NCBI RefSeq assembly: GCF_000764185.1
Contig: NZ_JQEC01000002.1
Location: forward strand, 1 to 64,000
Reading direction: 5' to 3'
DNA length: 64,000 bases
Source: Colwellia psychrerythraea
GTDB lineage: Bacteria; Pseudomonadota; Gammaproteobacteria; Enterobacterales; Alteromonadaceae
Positions within the stretch are counted from its first letter, which is position 1; each line of letters begins with the position of its first letter. The notes beneath the pieces were generated by a model, which saw only the letters and a list, made by a program, of their open reading frames with translations, was not told the DNA's origin and ran no database searches. The position numbers and the translations under genes are program-made. Shown one piece after another: positions 20,987-30,138 of this stretch.

Positions 20987-21475
20987 TTATAATTTTATAA
21001 TTTGTGCAAGTGCTGTCATCATTTGTTCGCCATGAGTTGACTCTGCTTGCAGCTTGATGATTCTTTGTTCATCTTGATATTCTATATTAATGATTAAATC
21101 TGCTTTAGCCAATAGCCCTGAGCCTTTTTCTGGCCATTCAATAAAGCAGCAGCAATCATTATTAAAATAATCCCTTATACCCATATATTCTAGTTCTTCA
21201 GCATCCGCAAGACGATATAGGTCAAAGTGGAAGATCCGCCAATTAGCTAATTCGTAAGGCTCCACTAAAGTATAAGTTGGGCTTTTTACATTACCCTCAT
21301 GTCCCATACCTCTTACAAAACCTCGTGTGAGGGTGGTTTTACCTGCACCTAAATCACCATTAAGGTAAACCACTAAGACTTGTTGAACGGTTGTACTTTT
21401 CAGTACATTGGCAAGCCCAGCACCAATGGCAATGGTAGCGGCTTCATCAGGTAAAAAATATTCTAATTGCTTCAT
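20987..21475 (-). CDS. tsaE: tRNA threonylcarbamoyladenosine biosynthesis ATPase TsaE
   Basis: A 162-residue P-loop protein required, with TsaB, TsaD and TsaC, to make the t6A modification at position 37 of ANN-decoding tRNAs. The Walker A motif is GDLGAGKTTLTRG at about 41-53. Family segments VKSPTYTLVEPY, FHFDLYRLADAEELEYMG and CFIEWPEKG are all present. Its usual upstream partner nnr (yjeF) is only a decayed remnant here, so tsaE probably uses a promoter inside that remnant. Confidence 0.97.
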   Translation of the reverse strand: MKQLEYFLPDEAATIAIGAGLANVLKSTTVQQVLVVYLNGDLGAGKTTLTRGFVRGMGHEGNVKSPTYTLVEPYELANWRIFHFDLYRLADAEELEYMGIRDYFNNDCCCFIEWPEKGSGLLAKADLIINIEYQDEQRIIKLQAESTHGEQMMTALAQIIKL

Positions 21476-21542
21476 TTTGCTTTTCTATATTTGTGACGAC
21501 GACTGTTGTAGCGCTAATGATTTTGCTCTTTCCCATTGAGCA

Positions 21543-22059
21543 TTACTGCAAGGGCATAAATAAATCAATGGCTAGCAAACCATGTTGATCATTTCTATTG
21601 GCTATAATATCAGCTGACGCTCCATGAATATAGGTTGCCAAACATGTTGCGTAAAAATATCCTCTCTTGGCATTACTAACGTGCTAATAATGCCATTGAA
21701 TACGTCGTCCATACCACTCTCTATACCAACCCTGAATTTCATAAGCTATTAATAACAATTGTTCACCATCAGAAATAAGCCCTCCACCCCTTTAAGAAAT
21801 TATCATCATATAACTTGGTAATTGCTTTAACTGCTCCACAACGGTCGCTTTCAACATCACTCACTGTCAACAATGATAGTACCACAGTACTATAAAGCTT
21901 CCGCTTCTTTCGGCTGCGGTATCAATATCTACTGTTCATTAGAGCATATATAAAGATGCCTTTACTTCGCGCAACCTTAGCCTCATTTCCCAGTACATGT
22001 TCAGCACTATACACTGACGTCACGGGCTGATTTTGTGATAAACTTAGCGACAATTTCAT
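21543..22059 (-). pseudogene. nnr: Decayed nnr (yjeF) gene, NAD(P)H-hydrate repair enzyme
   Basis: Intact family members are near 500 codons; only about 517 bases remain. The first section (ATG 22059) reads VYSAEHVLGNEAKVARSKGI then FIYALMN, matching the N-terminus of the epimerase domain. The rest of that domain is missing. Pieces of the dehydratase domain then follow in different frames: PQPKEAEAL (cf. TPHPxEAxxL), DRCGAVKAITKLYDDNFLKG, GGGLISDGEQLLLIAYE, SGMDDVFNGIIS (cf. GMGDVLSGII) and ATYIHGASADIIANRN ending LLAIDLFMPLQ. The position between queG and tsaE is exactly where functional nnr lies in relatives. A large internal deletion plus several frameshifts and stops make it non-functional. 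Confidence 0.85.
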
Positions 22060-22111
22060 GGTTAACCTCAATCAATGATTCAACAAACGAACTTCAACTG
22101 GCTTTATTTGT

Positions 22112-23314
22112 ATGACAATGTCTATTATTAACTATCAAGAATTAGCTGATAAAATTAACTGCTGGGGCAAGGAGTTAGGCTTTTCTGATTTAGGTATCAG
22201 TGATATTGACTTATCCGCCCATGAAAGTGTATTAGAGCGTTGGCTAGCCAATAATTACCACGGTAATATGGATTACATGGCACGCCATGGCTTAATGCGT
22301 GCACGACCAGCGGAATTAGTGCCCGGAACTATTAGAGTAATTAGTGTACGTTTAGATTACCTGCCCCAAAATGCTAAATTTGCTAGCATTCTAAAAGATA
22401 AAAACAAAGCTTATATAAGCCGCTACGCTCTTGGCCGTGATTATCACAAATTAATGCGTAAACGCTTACAGCTGTTAGGTAAAAAAATTGCAGAGCACTG
22501 CAGCGATTTTAACTGCCGACCATTTGTTGATTCTGCGCCCGTTATGGAAAGGCCTCTAGCAGAAAAAGCGGGATTAGGCTGGGCTGGTAAACATACGCTA
22601 TTAATCAATAAAGAAGCAGGTTCATGGTTTTTCCTAGGTGAATTATTTATTGATATCCCACTGCCGGTTACTCGTAATGAATATAGTGTTCGGGCCATTC
22701 AAGCCGTTGAAACACAAATTAAGACCAACGATTGTGGCACTTGTGTTGCCTGCATCAAAATCTGCCCTACTAAGGCTATAGTTGAACCTTACACTGTTGA
22801 TGCACGGCGTTGTATTTCTTATTTCACCATAGAATCACCCGAAGCTATTCCTGAAGAATTACGCCCTTTAATGGGAAATAGAATTTATGGCTGTGATGAT
22901 TGCCAATTAATCTGTCCGTGGAATAAATACGCTAAACTTAGCCTGGTGGATGACTTTCAAACAAGAAATAATCTCGATGACATCAGTTTACTCGAGTTGT
23001 TCGCTTGGTCAGAAGAATACTTCCTCAATACATTGCAGGGCTCACCCATTAGGCGTATTGGTTTTCAAAGTTGGCAACGTAATATTGCCGTGGCATTAGG
23101 CAATGCCCCCTATAGTGATATGACAGTTAAAGCATTAACTGAAAAACTATCTGAGGCAAGTGCACTCGTTGTCGAACATATTAACTGGGCATTAGAACAG
23201 CAAATTAATAAAAAGGTAGTCTCGGAGAAAATTGCAGCAGAGCAAGGTAAAAATCATAGATTAACACTGCGCTTGATTCGCTCCGTTGAGAAAGGCCTTA
23301 CTAGAGATGCTTGA
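22112..23314 (+). CDS. queG: Epoxyqueuosine reductase QueG
   Basis: Last step of queuosine synthesis: reduces epoxyqueuosine in tRNA, using cobalamin and two 4Fe-4S clusters. The 400 residues include GRDYHKLMRKRL and PFVDSAPVMERPLAEKAGLG in the cobalamin domain, the ferredoxin motif CGTCVACIKICP (about 210-221) and the second cluster set CDDCQLICPW. A HEAT-like C-terminal tail follows. The start is ATG 22112, with a second ATG two codons later. It is divergent from the nnr remnant and its last 14 bases overlap the convergent gene at 23301. Confidence 0.96.
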   Translation: MTMSIINYQELADKINCWGKELGFSDLGISDIDLSAHESVLERWLANNYHGNMDYMARHGLMRARPAELVPGTIRVISVRLDYLPQNAKFASILKDKNKAYISRYALGRDYHKLMRKRLQLLGKKIAEHCSDFNCRPFVDSAPVMERPLAEKAGLGWAGKHTLLINKEAGSWFFLGELFIDIPLPVTRNEYSVRAIQAVETQIKTNDCGTCVACIKICPTKAIVEPYTVDARRCISYFTIESPEAIPEELRPLMGNRIYGCDDCQLICPWNKYAKLSLVDDFQTRNNLDDISLLELFAWSEEYFLNTLQGSPIRRIGFQSWQRNIAVALGNAPYSDMTVKALTEKLSEASALVVEHINWALEQQINKKVVSEKIAAEQGKNHRLTLRLIRSVEKGLTRDA

Positions 23315-23852
23315 TCTTCTCGTTACCTTTCTTAATAGAATAAGTCTGATTGAGCATATCAATATCTGCTCTTGCTTCATCTAATTCATGCTCAATGCTT
23401 AACAGTTTTTTAATAACCTCATTTTTCTCGGTTATTGCTTTTTTCTCACCTGCTTTAGTCTCCTTCAATTGCTGCTGGGTTTTTGACAAAGTAGCCATCA
23501 AATTTGCAATATCACTGTTTTTAGCAAATTTTTGATCGTCTCTAGCATTGACAAAATCATCATCGGCTGTACTTAACAATTCCTTCGATTTAAAGCTTAC
23601 ATAATTAACAACCAAACGAATGACAAAAATCAAACAAGATAATATAAAAACAACAATATATTGATTATCATTAATTGAAGTTAAAGCTGCCGATACTTTA
23701 GTCAAAAAATCTCCCTTAGCTGTTATAAAGTGAGTAAATAATTGATTATGCCAAACAAGCCAAGTAAGGATATAGATAACGATAAAACTAGGTGCGGGGT
23801 GTTGATTCTCAGTAAAGGTGAGTATAGATTTGAGGGTTTTCTTATTAATCAC
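23301..23852 (-). CDS. Membrane protein with coiled coil, unknown function
   Basis: The 183-residue protein has two probable membrane segments (about 22-45 and 63-85) separated by a short loop. A charged C-terminal helix of about 90 residues follows, with heptad-like pattern (SKTQQQLKETKAGEKKAITE, then VIKKLLSIEHELDEARADID). The coiled coil is probably cytoplasmic, as in scaffold-like inner membrane proteins. I do not recognise the family. Its 3' end overlaps the end of queG by 14 bases on the opposite strand. Confidence 0.7.
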   Translation of the reverse strand: MINKKTLKSILTFTENQHPAPSFIVIYILTWLVWHNQLFTHFITAKGDFLTKVSAALTSINDNQYIVVFILSCLIFVIRLVVNYVSFKSKELLSTADDDFVNARDDQKFAKNSDIANLMATLSKTQQQLKETKAGEKKAITEKNEVIKKLLSIEHELDEARADIDMLNQTYSIKKGNEKIKHL

Positions 23853-23933
23853 AAAAAGTCCTTTCTTAAAATTGATTAGGTATACAGGGTTAATATTACA
23901 TTAAACTGCTATCAGAATCTCTATCAATAATGC

Positions 23934-24143
23934 TTAATAGTTATGGTTACTGTTATCTTGTCGCTGATGACACAATGTAATAACTTGCTGCTTTTCTTGG
24001 TTATTAAAACTACGCCAAGCAATAATTTCATCAATATGACGAAAACAACCAAGACAAATATCATCTTCATCTAAGCAGCAATTTCTAACACATGGGCTGT
24101 TGATTAATTTTTTTTGAATATTATTAGTCATATGTGTTCCCAT
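23934..24143 (-). CDS. DUF1289 family small cysteine-rich protein
   Basis: The 69-residue protein carries the DUF1289 signature: SPCVRNCCLDEDDICLGCFR followed by a conserved Trp (IIAWRSFNNQEKQQV). The cysteine pattern suggests metal or Fe-S binding, but the function of the family is not established. The frame also allows a start at the fifth codon (MTNNIQKK). It lies just upstream of the large kinase-like gene, about 40 bases between them, and may be in one transcript with it. Confidence 0.88.
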   Translation of the reverse strand: MGTHMTNNIQKKLINSPCVRNCCLDEDDICLGCFRHIDEIIAWRSFNNQEKQQVITLCHQRQDNSNHNY

Positions 24144-24185
24144 TTATAGCTGCTCAGCACCTGCAAAGACTTATAAAATAAGCAT

Positions 24186-27125
24186 CTAAGCAATTGCAGT
24201 TGCATGTTCAGCGATAGCTTCAACAGCCAGTATAGTATTATTTAGTAAGCTGACTTGCACTTTATCATTGTTATCTAGCCCTTGAATATTCAATCTTCTT
24301 ATCCAAATATCGCATAGGTCTATTAAATTCTCAGCAGCAAGTATTTTACCGTTAACCAATAATGCCTTAATAGCCATTTCTGCGTCAGTAGTATCATCAA
24401 TTGCAATGGCTTGTTCTAAGCAACTAAGTAGTGAGGTGTTTTCTGAGGTATATTCTTCTAACATATAAATAGCCAATTCGGCTGAGCCTTGGTTTTTCAG
24501 ATAACGCTGAAAATCAAAGCTTGATGAAACTTCGCTTGGTGCTAGCAAAGCACTTTCATATTGCTCGCTATTGACAGAAAACTCATTCAATGCATTTACT
24601 TGTACTGTCTTTTTCGAGCAGGCTTCACTACTTTCCCGTTCCTTTAACCAAGGTGTCATTGCTGTTATTAATTCACTTACTGCACTGTCAGCAGCTAACT
24701 GACCGACAAGCCAATGACTGTACTTTGTTGTTTTATTCGTTAAATCATTCAAGTTTTCTAAGTTAAAAACGCCTCTAACTAAAGTAGTTTTTTCCGAGGT
24801 TTGTTTACCCTCGTCAACCATAAAAGTGGTAAAAGGTTGGTAATCGAACTCAGTCATCAATATAACAAACCTACCACTTTGCCAGTATTTTTTTAGCATT
24901 ATCTCGCAGCTCACGAACGTTATTTGTAAGCCCATATTTTGTAATAATTGTTGTAAACGTTGATATTTCATCGGTTCCTTTACAGCCAGCAGCACCTCTA
25001 TAGGCATGATAAAATATTTAGCTGTTAATTTTTCACAAGCCGGGGCTATATTCGATAAATTTCTGGGTATCGACAGCACCTGATAACTATTTTCTTGTTG
25101 ATTATTAATAACAGCTAACGGTAAAGTGAAGTTAAACAGGTAGCCCTGATCCATTAATTTTGCACTAATATCATTACCATGTTGATATCGCAGCAGGGTA
25201 TTGAAGTACTCGCTTAGTTCGTCCAACTCCATACTGTCATCATTAAAGTTCTTTAATGATTTCGGCAGCTGAACTACTTCCTCAGTAGTGGTTACGTGGC
25301 CAGTGAAACATACCAGCTGTTGACCTTCATTTTTATCCGTCAATTGTAAACTTAGCTCAAGTTTCATCTGTTTATGTTGAGCAAATAATAATCGAATATA
25401 AGCTTTAAGCATTTCAGTGAAAAGCTCAGCATCCAAATTGACCTTAGTAATAATCCTTTCATCAATAGTCAGTGATATGCTGTTTTCAAATTGAGACAAT
25501 TTATTACTGAGATTAAATAAAACGCTCTGGATCTGGGCGACTAAATTTACATCACTAAGAGTGAGTACTGCATCACTGCTTTTTAGGTAACGATAACAGC
25601 TAGCTCGGTTTAATTTTCTTATTGAATCCCTAGCTTGAAGATGGGCAAGAAACAAATAGTTATTTTCTGCCTTATCTATAGAGTTCATTGTCGTCGTCAA
25701 TGCAATTCGCCCCAATAAAACTAACTGTCTTAGTGTTGCTAGCTGAAGAGCTTTGCCACGCTGTTGCTCAAGTTGTAATTGCGATTTTTTCTTCGCTAAT
25801 GCATTGAATTCAACTAAATCTAATTCTAATTTTAGTTGTGCATATTTGCTATTTTCTTTAAGCACTTCATCCGTTAGCTTTTTATTTTTATCAATTAAAG
25901 CTGAGTAGTCTATTTCACTGAAATCACTGCTATTTATTTGTTCAATTTTATTAATTAGTTGCTCAGACTCAACACTGAGTACAGAGCTATTCTTAAGTGC
26001 TGTAAAAAAGAGGGGATCACCCGTGCTATCCGAAGGTTTCTCAGCTTCTAGGGCTCGAATTATACATCTAGTATTATATTGACTCGTGGCCTTTATCTTT
26101 GCTCGAATAAACCATAAGAGAGCAACAACACAAGCTAAAATAAAGGCAGAAACAATGAACTGCCATAATGATAATCTATTTAATACCGCCGTTTTATTAT
26201 CACCCGTTAGATAATTTTTGACAGTGGGATTGTTACCTTGGCTTTCGTTTGATAAACCATCAAGAATACTCTGTAATTGTTGTTGCTGCACAACAAGTTG
26301 CTGCTGATAGTCGCCCATTAAGCTTAATTGGTCATGCCATTTAACTAATACCCCGGACTTTAATATGAGATCTTCTAACCGGATAAAGTCTCTGACGATG
26401 TCGGCCATATTCTGACTATCACCTTGCTGTTCGGCCAATAATTTTGAGTAATCAGCAACAAACATCTCATCTAATTGATTGCTCTGCTGTGCAAATGCCC
26501 CGATTGGTGTTTGTAAACTCAATCGTTTAAACATAGTAACAATGCCCATTAATCTGCTCTGTAACTGCAGTAATAACTTTTCTGGTAATGAATCAATACC
26601 TGGTTTATTTAATTCAATTAGTATCGCATCAAGTAAAGTATCAAGCTGAATTAAGGCTTTATTTTTTAATAACTCATTTTTAGTTTGGCTAGACTCAATA
26701 CTAGTTACGAGGTTGGTAGCTATGTTGTTTTCAGAAAACCACTGTTGGTAAATACTCTTATTTGTAGATGTTAATAAAGAGAGTTTTTTGCTTTGCAATG
26801 ACAGTGATTGTTGCAAAGTTATCAAGGTATGTGCATTAACACTTTGCAATATTTCATCAATGACTTTATTTGAATTAATAAGGTAAGTTTGTTGGTGAAA
26901 TTGAGTCTGTAAAGGAACTAATTGCTCATTGATTAGTGTCTGGGAGTATTTATATTGTTGTAACGAAAACCATAACGCAGAGGCAAGTGCTATAAGCACA
27001 AGCAAAAATAGGGCTTGAAAATATAGGGTGAAATACTGATGGAATGGTTTGCTTATTCCACCTTTTTGATTAACTTTACTCAAAGCTAACTTATTAGTTT
27101 TTTTATCTGTTTTAATGCTAGTCAT
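24186..27125 (-). CDS. Large inner membrane protein resembling a degenerate hybrid sensor kinase
   Basis: The 979 residues show a membrane segment at about 34-52, a helical periplasmic part of about 270 residues, a second membrane segment at about 321-342, and a coiled coil to about 460. The rest has the order of a hybrid kinase but lacks key residues. A DHp-like helical pair has no H-box histidine. A HATPase-like part (LDAELFTEMLKAYIRLLF) lacks the N-box asparagine. A receiver-like part (IEVLLAVKEPMKYQRLQQLL, later GRFVILMTEFD) has no acidic pocket. A C-terminal Hpt-like bundle (FQRYLKNQGSAELAIYMLEE) has no HxxKG. The architecture is inferred by eye. If correct it senses or scaffolds without phosphotransfer. 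Confidence 0.6.
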   Translation of the reverse strand: MTSIKTDKKTNKLALSKVNQKGGISKPFHQYFTLYFQALFLLVLIALASALWFSLQQYKYSQTLINEQLVPLQTQFHQQTYLINSNKVIDEILQSVNAHTLITLQQSLSLQSKKLSLLTSTNKSIYQQWFSENNIATNLVTSIESSQTKNELLKNKALIQLDTLLDAILIELNKPGIDSLPEKLLLQLQSRLMGIVTMFKRLSLQTPIGAFAQQSNQLDEMFVADYSKLLAEQQGDSQNMADIVRDFIRLEDLILKSGVLVKWHDQLSLMGDYQQQLVVQQQQLQSILDGLSNESQGNNPTVKNYLTGDNKTAVLNRLSLWQFIVSAFILACVVALLWFIRAKIKATSQYNTRCIIRALEAEKPSDSTGDPLFFTALKNSSVLSVESEQLINKIEQINSSDFSEIDYSALIDKNKKLTDEVLKENSKYAQLKLELDLVEFNALAKKKSQLQLEQQRGKALQLATLRQLVLLGRIALTTTMNSIDKAENNYLFLAHLQARDSIRKLNRASCYRYLKSSDAVLTLSDVNLVAQIQSVLFNLSNKLSQFENSISLTIDERIITKVNLDAELFTEMLKAYIRLLFAQHKQMKLELSLQLTDKNEGQQLVCFTGHVTTTEEVVQLPKSLKNFNDDSMELDELSEYFNTLLRYQHGNDISAKLMDQGYLFNFTLPLAVINNQQENSYQVLSIPRNLSNIAPACEKLTAKYFIMPIEVLLAVKEPMKYQRLQQLLQNMGLQITFVSCEIMLKKYWQSGRFVILMTEFDYQPFTTFMVDEGKQTSEKTTLVRGVFNLENLNDLTNKTTKYSHWLVGQLAADSAVSELITAMTPWLKERESSEACSKKTVQVNALNEFSVNSEQYESALLAPSEVSSSFDFQRYLKNQGSAELAIYMLEEYTSENTSLLSCLEQAIAIDDTTDAEMAIKALLVNGKILAAENLIDLCDIWIRRLNIQGLDNNDKVQVSLLNNTILAVEAIAEHATAIA

Positions 27126-27210
27126 TACTGGTCAATTTAGTTCAAATCCCTTGGACTATATTTTATACCAATTAACCTAGTAAGACATTAAGCATTACAA
27201 CTTTCCTACG

Positions 27211-27693
27211 CTATTTTTTACTTACCCATGCCCATTCCATCTGGCATTCTATTGGTGCTTGCCCAGACTCATCTTCAATTGTTACTTGAACAAACAAGCT
27301 GCCTTTTTTTTCTTGAGAAATAAGGGCTATTTGATCATCTGTTATTCGTGCTACAGCGGTTAAACTGCCTTGCATACGTCTTTGATAATTTACCTGCATA
27401 TTTTTAAGAAGGGGTAATTTTGAATCTGGTACATTCATACCGAATACTATTCCAGTAGCAGATTCAGCCAATACCGCTGCTGCTATAGCATGAATACCAC
27501 CGATGTGATTTTGTACCGATTTTTTATTAGCGAGAAAAATCTTCGTCTTTTTCGTACTAATTTCTTGAATGACAATGCCAGTGGTGCCAGCAAATTTTAC
27601 TTTGCTGGCGAACAGTTTAGTTAATAAAAATGAACGTAAAAATTCTGGAGCTTTGTTAACCTTGTTAATGATGGTGCTGAACTTATTGGCCAT
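27211..27693 (-). CDS. DUF4442 domain protein (hotdog-fold, thioesterase-like)
   Basis: The 160-residue protein fits the hotdog-fold family near PaaI thioesterases. It has a central helix region NHIGGIHAIAAAVLAESATG, where the catalytic residues of related acyl-CoA thioesterases lie, followed by strands (MQVNYQRRMQGSLTAVARI and GSLFVQVTIEDESGQ). The family is annotated only by domain, so the substrate is unknown. It is one of several short minus-strand genes in this section, 50 bases downstream of the DUF523 gene. Confidence 0.8.
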   Translation of the reverse strand: MANKFSTIINKVNKAPEFLRSFLLTKLFASKVKFAGTTGIVIQEISTKKTKIFLANKKSVQNHIGGIHAIAAAVLAESATGIVFGMNVPDSKLPLLKNMQVNYQRRMQGSLTAVARITDDQIALISQEKKGSLFVQVTIEDESGQAPIECQMEWAWVSKK

Positions 27694-27742
27694 ATATTTA
27701 TCTCTTTATTATTCCCCAAAAGCGTGTAATTCATTATGCACC

Positions 27743-28237
27743 CTAACTGGTCGGATCACTATCTTTTATTTGTTCAGCTAAGAGTGCAATTGTATCTTCA
27801 CTAAATACCATAATGCCGTGTTGACGTAGTAGCTTAGTTGTTACACCTTCACCAGCAATTTTTTGCTGACTAAAAGATCCGTCATAAATAACTTGACTCC
27901 CACATGATGGGCTTGATTCTTTTAATAACGCAAACTTTATTTTATGTTTCTTGCATAAGTCTAATGCCTGTTTAGCCCCATAATTAAACTGCTTGGTAAC
28001 ATCAATATTCTCAATGGTGATAACTTTATTTGTCTTAGGGTTTATTTCGGCAGGGGCCCTTGGCACAGGTAAGCCAGAAATTACTTCAGGGCAAATAGCA
28101 ACCAAACGACCTTCTTGTCGCCATTTTTCTAAAGTGGGATTAGTGAACGATTTTATTTCGCCATTATAACGAACTCGCTGCCCTAAAAAGCAGGCACTGA
28201 TTAAAATTTTATCTAGTGGTGGTGTGGTTATTTTCAT
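27743..28237 (-). CDS. DUF523 family protein
   Basis: The 164 residues contain the DUF523 hallmarks: ISACFLGQRVRYNG at the start, ICPEVISGLPVPRAPAEI in the middle, and LLKESSPSCGSQVIYDG with conserved cysteines near 110. The cysteine positions suggest a metal site, but no function is established for the family. It starts four bases after the end of the upstream 106-residue gene, so the two are likely translated from one mRNA. Confidence 0.88.
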   Translation of the reverse strand: MKITTPPLDKILISACFLGQRVRYNGEIKSFTNPTLEKWRQEGRLVAICPEVISGLPVPRAPAEINPKTNKVITIENIDVTKQFNYGAKQALDLCKKHKIKFALLKESSPSCGSQVIYDGSFSQQKIAGEGVTTKLLRQHGIMVFSEDTIALLAEQIKDSDPTS

Positions 28238-28241
28238 TTTT

Positions 28242-28562
28242 TTACACTTGTATATTGCCGATTACTGACTTCAGGTGAATTAACTTTTCCGTACTCAAAA
28301 CATCTTGCCCTTCAATCCAACAGGATTGGCTATTACATTCGAAATTCAAAATATAGTAAGTGTTGTTCCAATTAAAACGAATATTTTCTCTATCAGCACC
28401 GATTATCCTCTCTTGTATAGTAATCTGCATATTTGGTAAAAAAAGTAATTCAATGAGTACATCGATATTCTCTTGATACCAATCATTTTGAAATTTCACA
28501 TTTAAGTGATCTCTTTGATCCGTTATCGATTCGATGCTTTGTTGGGCTGCTTCAGACTTCAT
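28242..28562 (-). CDS. Small conserved protein, possibly DUF3630
   Basis: The 106-residue cytoplasmic protein has no signal or membrane segment. The segment YYILNFECNSQSCWIEGQD resembles, from memory, the C-terminal part of DUF3630 proteins of marine gammaproteobacteria. I cannot confirm this without a profile search. It overlaps nothing and lies four bases upstream of the DUF523 gene, so it may work with it. Confidence 0.65.
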   Translation of the reverse strand: MKSEAAQQSIESITDQRDHLNVKFQNDWYQENIDVLIELLFLPNMQITIQERIIGADRENIRFNWNNTYYILNFECNSQSCWIEGQDVLSTEKLIHLKSVIGNIQV

Positions 28563-28763
28563 ATTGTTCAGTTTTTCTCTCTTTTAGAATATAGTTAATT
28601 ATACGACTAACGTTTGCTGTTAATCAGTGGTTTTGATAAAAAAAATCAACGACAAGTTAGCTTATTTTTCATATACTCAAAATAGAATTTTATCTTTGTA
28701 ACTCAAATATCTTGCGTGTATTTACCTTAGTTACAAAACCTTTAAACTAAAGAGAGCGAAACT

Positions 28764-29066
28764 ATGAATAAACTTATGCTTGCTGTTGCTACAGCAACGG
28801 TTATGATGGCATCTCCCGTATTTGCTGGCGATGCAGCCGCTGGTAAAGCAAAATCTGCTATGTGTGCAGCTTGTCACGGTGCTGCGGGTATTTCTGCTGT
28901 ACCAACTTACCCAAATTTAGCGGGTCAAAAAGAAGCTTATATTACTAAGCAACTTAAAGATTTTAAATCAGGAAAACGTAACGACCCTACAATGAAAGGT
29001 ATGGTTATGGCACTTTCCGCTACTGATATAGAAAACTTAGCAGCTTATTACGCTAACATGAAATAA
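28764..29066 (+). CDS. Periplasmic class I cytochrome c (c553-like)
   Basis: The 100-residue precursor has a signal peptide (about 1-21, ending PVFA) and one haem site CAACHG at about 34-39. A methionine-rich stretch (MKGMVMALS) near residue 80 can provide the axial Met. A final helix ([13 protein letters not shown]) completes a single-domain cytochrome c. It should carry electrons in the periplasm between a quinol oxidising complex and a terminal acceptor, but the partner is not visible here. AGAG lies about seven bases before the ATG. It is monocistronic, with a strong terminator. Confidence 0.93.
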   Translation: MNKLMLAVATATVMMASPVFAGDAAAGKAKSAMCAACHGAAGISAVPTYPNLAGQKEAYITKQLKDFKSGKRNDPTMKGMVMALSATDIENLAAYYANMK

Positions 29067-29090
29067 ACTTCGCTTTTTCAAGTCCTATTA

Positions 29091-29127
29091 AGCCCCAGTT
29101 TAACTAAGTTAAACTGGGGCTTTTTTT
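29091..29127 (+). terminator. Rho-independent terminator after the cytochrome c gene
   Basis: The perfect 15-bp inverted repeat AGCCCCAGTTTAACT / AGTTAAACTGGGGCT is followed by seven T residues, about 25 bases after the stop codon. Confidence 0.95.
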
Positions 29128-29250
29128 ATCTGATTTTTGTTCATTTTAAAAACTACACAATGCCCGTATTAAGCCATCACGGAGCGCTTTGATAAAATAA
29201 TAAAATGCTTAATAATAGGCTAGTTTGGTATCAACTTTGATTTATTATAT

Positions 29251-29295
29251 TTTAGACATAAAAAAACCTCCTGAAGGAGGTTTTTAATGTCTAAA
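29251..29295. terminator. Extended inverted-repeat terminator after the PEP-CTERM gene
   Basis: The inner stem AAAAACCTCC / GGAGGTTTTT closes on four bases and is nested in an outer stem TTTAGACAT / ATGTCTAAA, so nearly the whole 45 bases can fold. T runs on both strands allow termination in both directions. On the minus strand it follows the PEP-CTERM gene. Confidence 0.85.
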
Positions 29296-29340
29296 TCTTA
29301 ATTGCTGGTTAAACCAATAAGGTTTAACTATTTAAGCAAC

Positions 29341-30087
29341 TTAAGCTTTACGGCGTGCAGCGCCAGCTAGACCTAAAAGACCTAAACCGAAGATAGCTAA
29401 ACTAGTAGGCTCTGGGATTGAGTTACCAACAAAGTGAGCTGTACCAACTTGAGAAGTTGAAGCTCCGTGGATACTTCCAGAGAAAGCTAAATCAGCACCA
29501 AAATCTAAAGTGTTAGTATCAAAATTACTTGCAACTAAACCACCAACAACGTCTAAATAAGTATTAGTAGTGTCAACAACACTACCATTATCAAAATCAT
29601 GAGCTGCAGAGCTAGAAACTAGGTCTAACCAAAGAGTACCATTTGAAGCGTCAGCATAAGTACTTGAACCGTTCAACGCTGCGCCGTCATTTACGTAAAA
29701 TCCTGCAGTACCGCCAGTAAATAATGGAGCTCCTGCGCCAGTAGTCGCAGTAACGAAGAAATCAGTGTAAGAGAAAGTAAGTTGAGTACAAGTAACACAG
29801 TACTGACCTGCATTTTGGCCGTTTAATTCATTAATAACACCAAAACCTTGAACTTTATCACCAATAGCTAAATCAGCTGTGTTGTCAAAGATAGTGCCTG
29901 CTGGTAAAGAACCATTACCGCTAGCTACATAGTACTGTTTATATTTTGCAGCTGCAAAAAAATCAGTATCAAAGCTAGTGTAATCTGGATCCCAAGTAAT
30001 GCCACCAGATTGGATTTGTGATGCATCAGCAGCAAAACTGGCGATAGCGATTGCAGAAGCTGCTGCAAAAGTTTTTAATAAATTCAT
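29341..30087 (-). CDS. PEP-CTERM sorting domain protein (exosortase substrate)
   Basis: The 248-residue protein has a signal peptide (about 1-22, ending DASQ). A Gly/Ser/Thr/Asp-rich body with a CVTC pair near 96-99 follows. The C-terminal sorting tag is PEPTSLAIFGLGLLGLAGAARRKA, split here as PEP motif, hydrophobic helix and RRK tail. Such proteins are exported, cleaved at the tag by an exosortase and placed at the cell surface or in extracellular polymer. The body has no domain that I can name. It lies downstream of the two TPR lipoproteins but has its own sigma-54 promoter and terminator, so it is independently controlled. Confidence 0.9.
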   Translation of the reverse strand: MNLLKTFAAASAIAIASFAADASQIQSGGITWDPDYTSFDTDFFAAAKYKQYYVASGNGSLPAGTIFDNTADLAIGDKVQGFGVINELNGQNAGQYCVTCTQLTFSYTDFFVTATTGAGAPLFTGGTAGFYVNDGAALNGSSTYADASNGTLWLDLVSSSAAHDFDNGSVVDTTNTYLDVVGGLVASNFDTNTLDFGADLAFSGSIHGASTSQVGTAHFVGNSIPEPTSLAIFGLGLLGLAGAARRKA

Positions 30088-30138
30088 TGAAATATCCTTT
30101 TAGATGTTCAGTATAGTTTTAAAATTCTAACCGTAATA

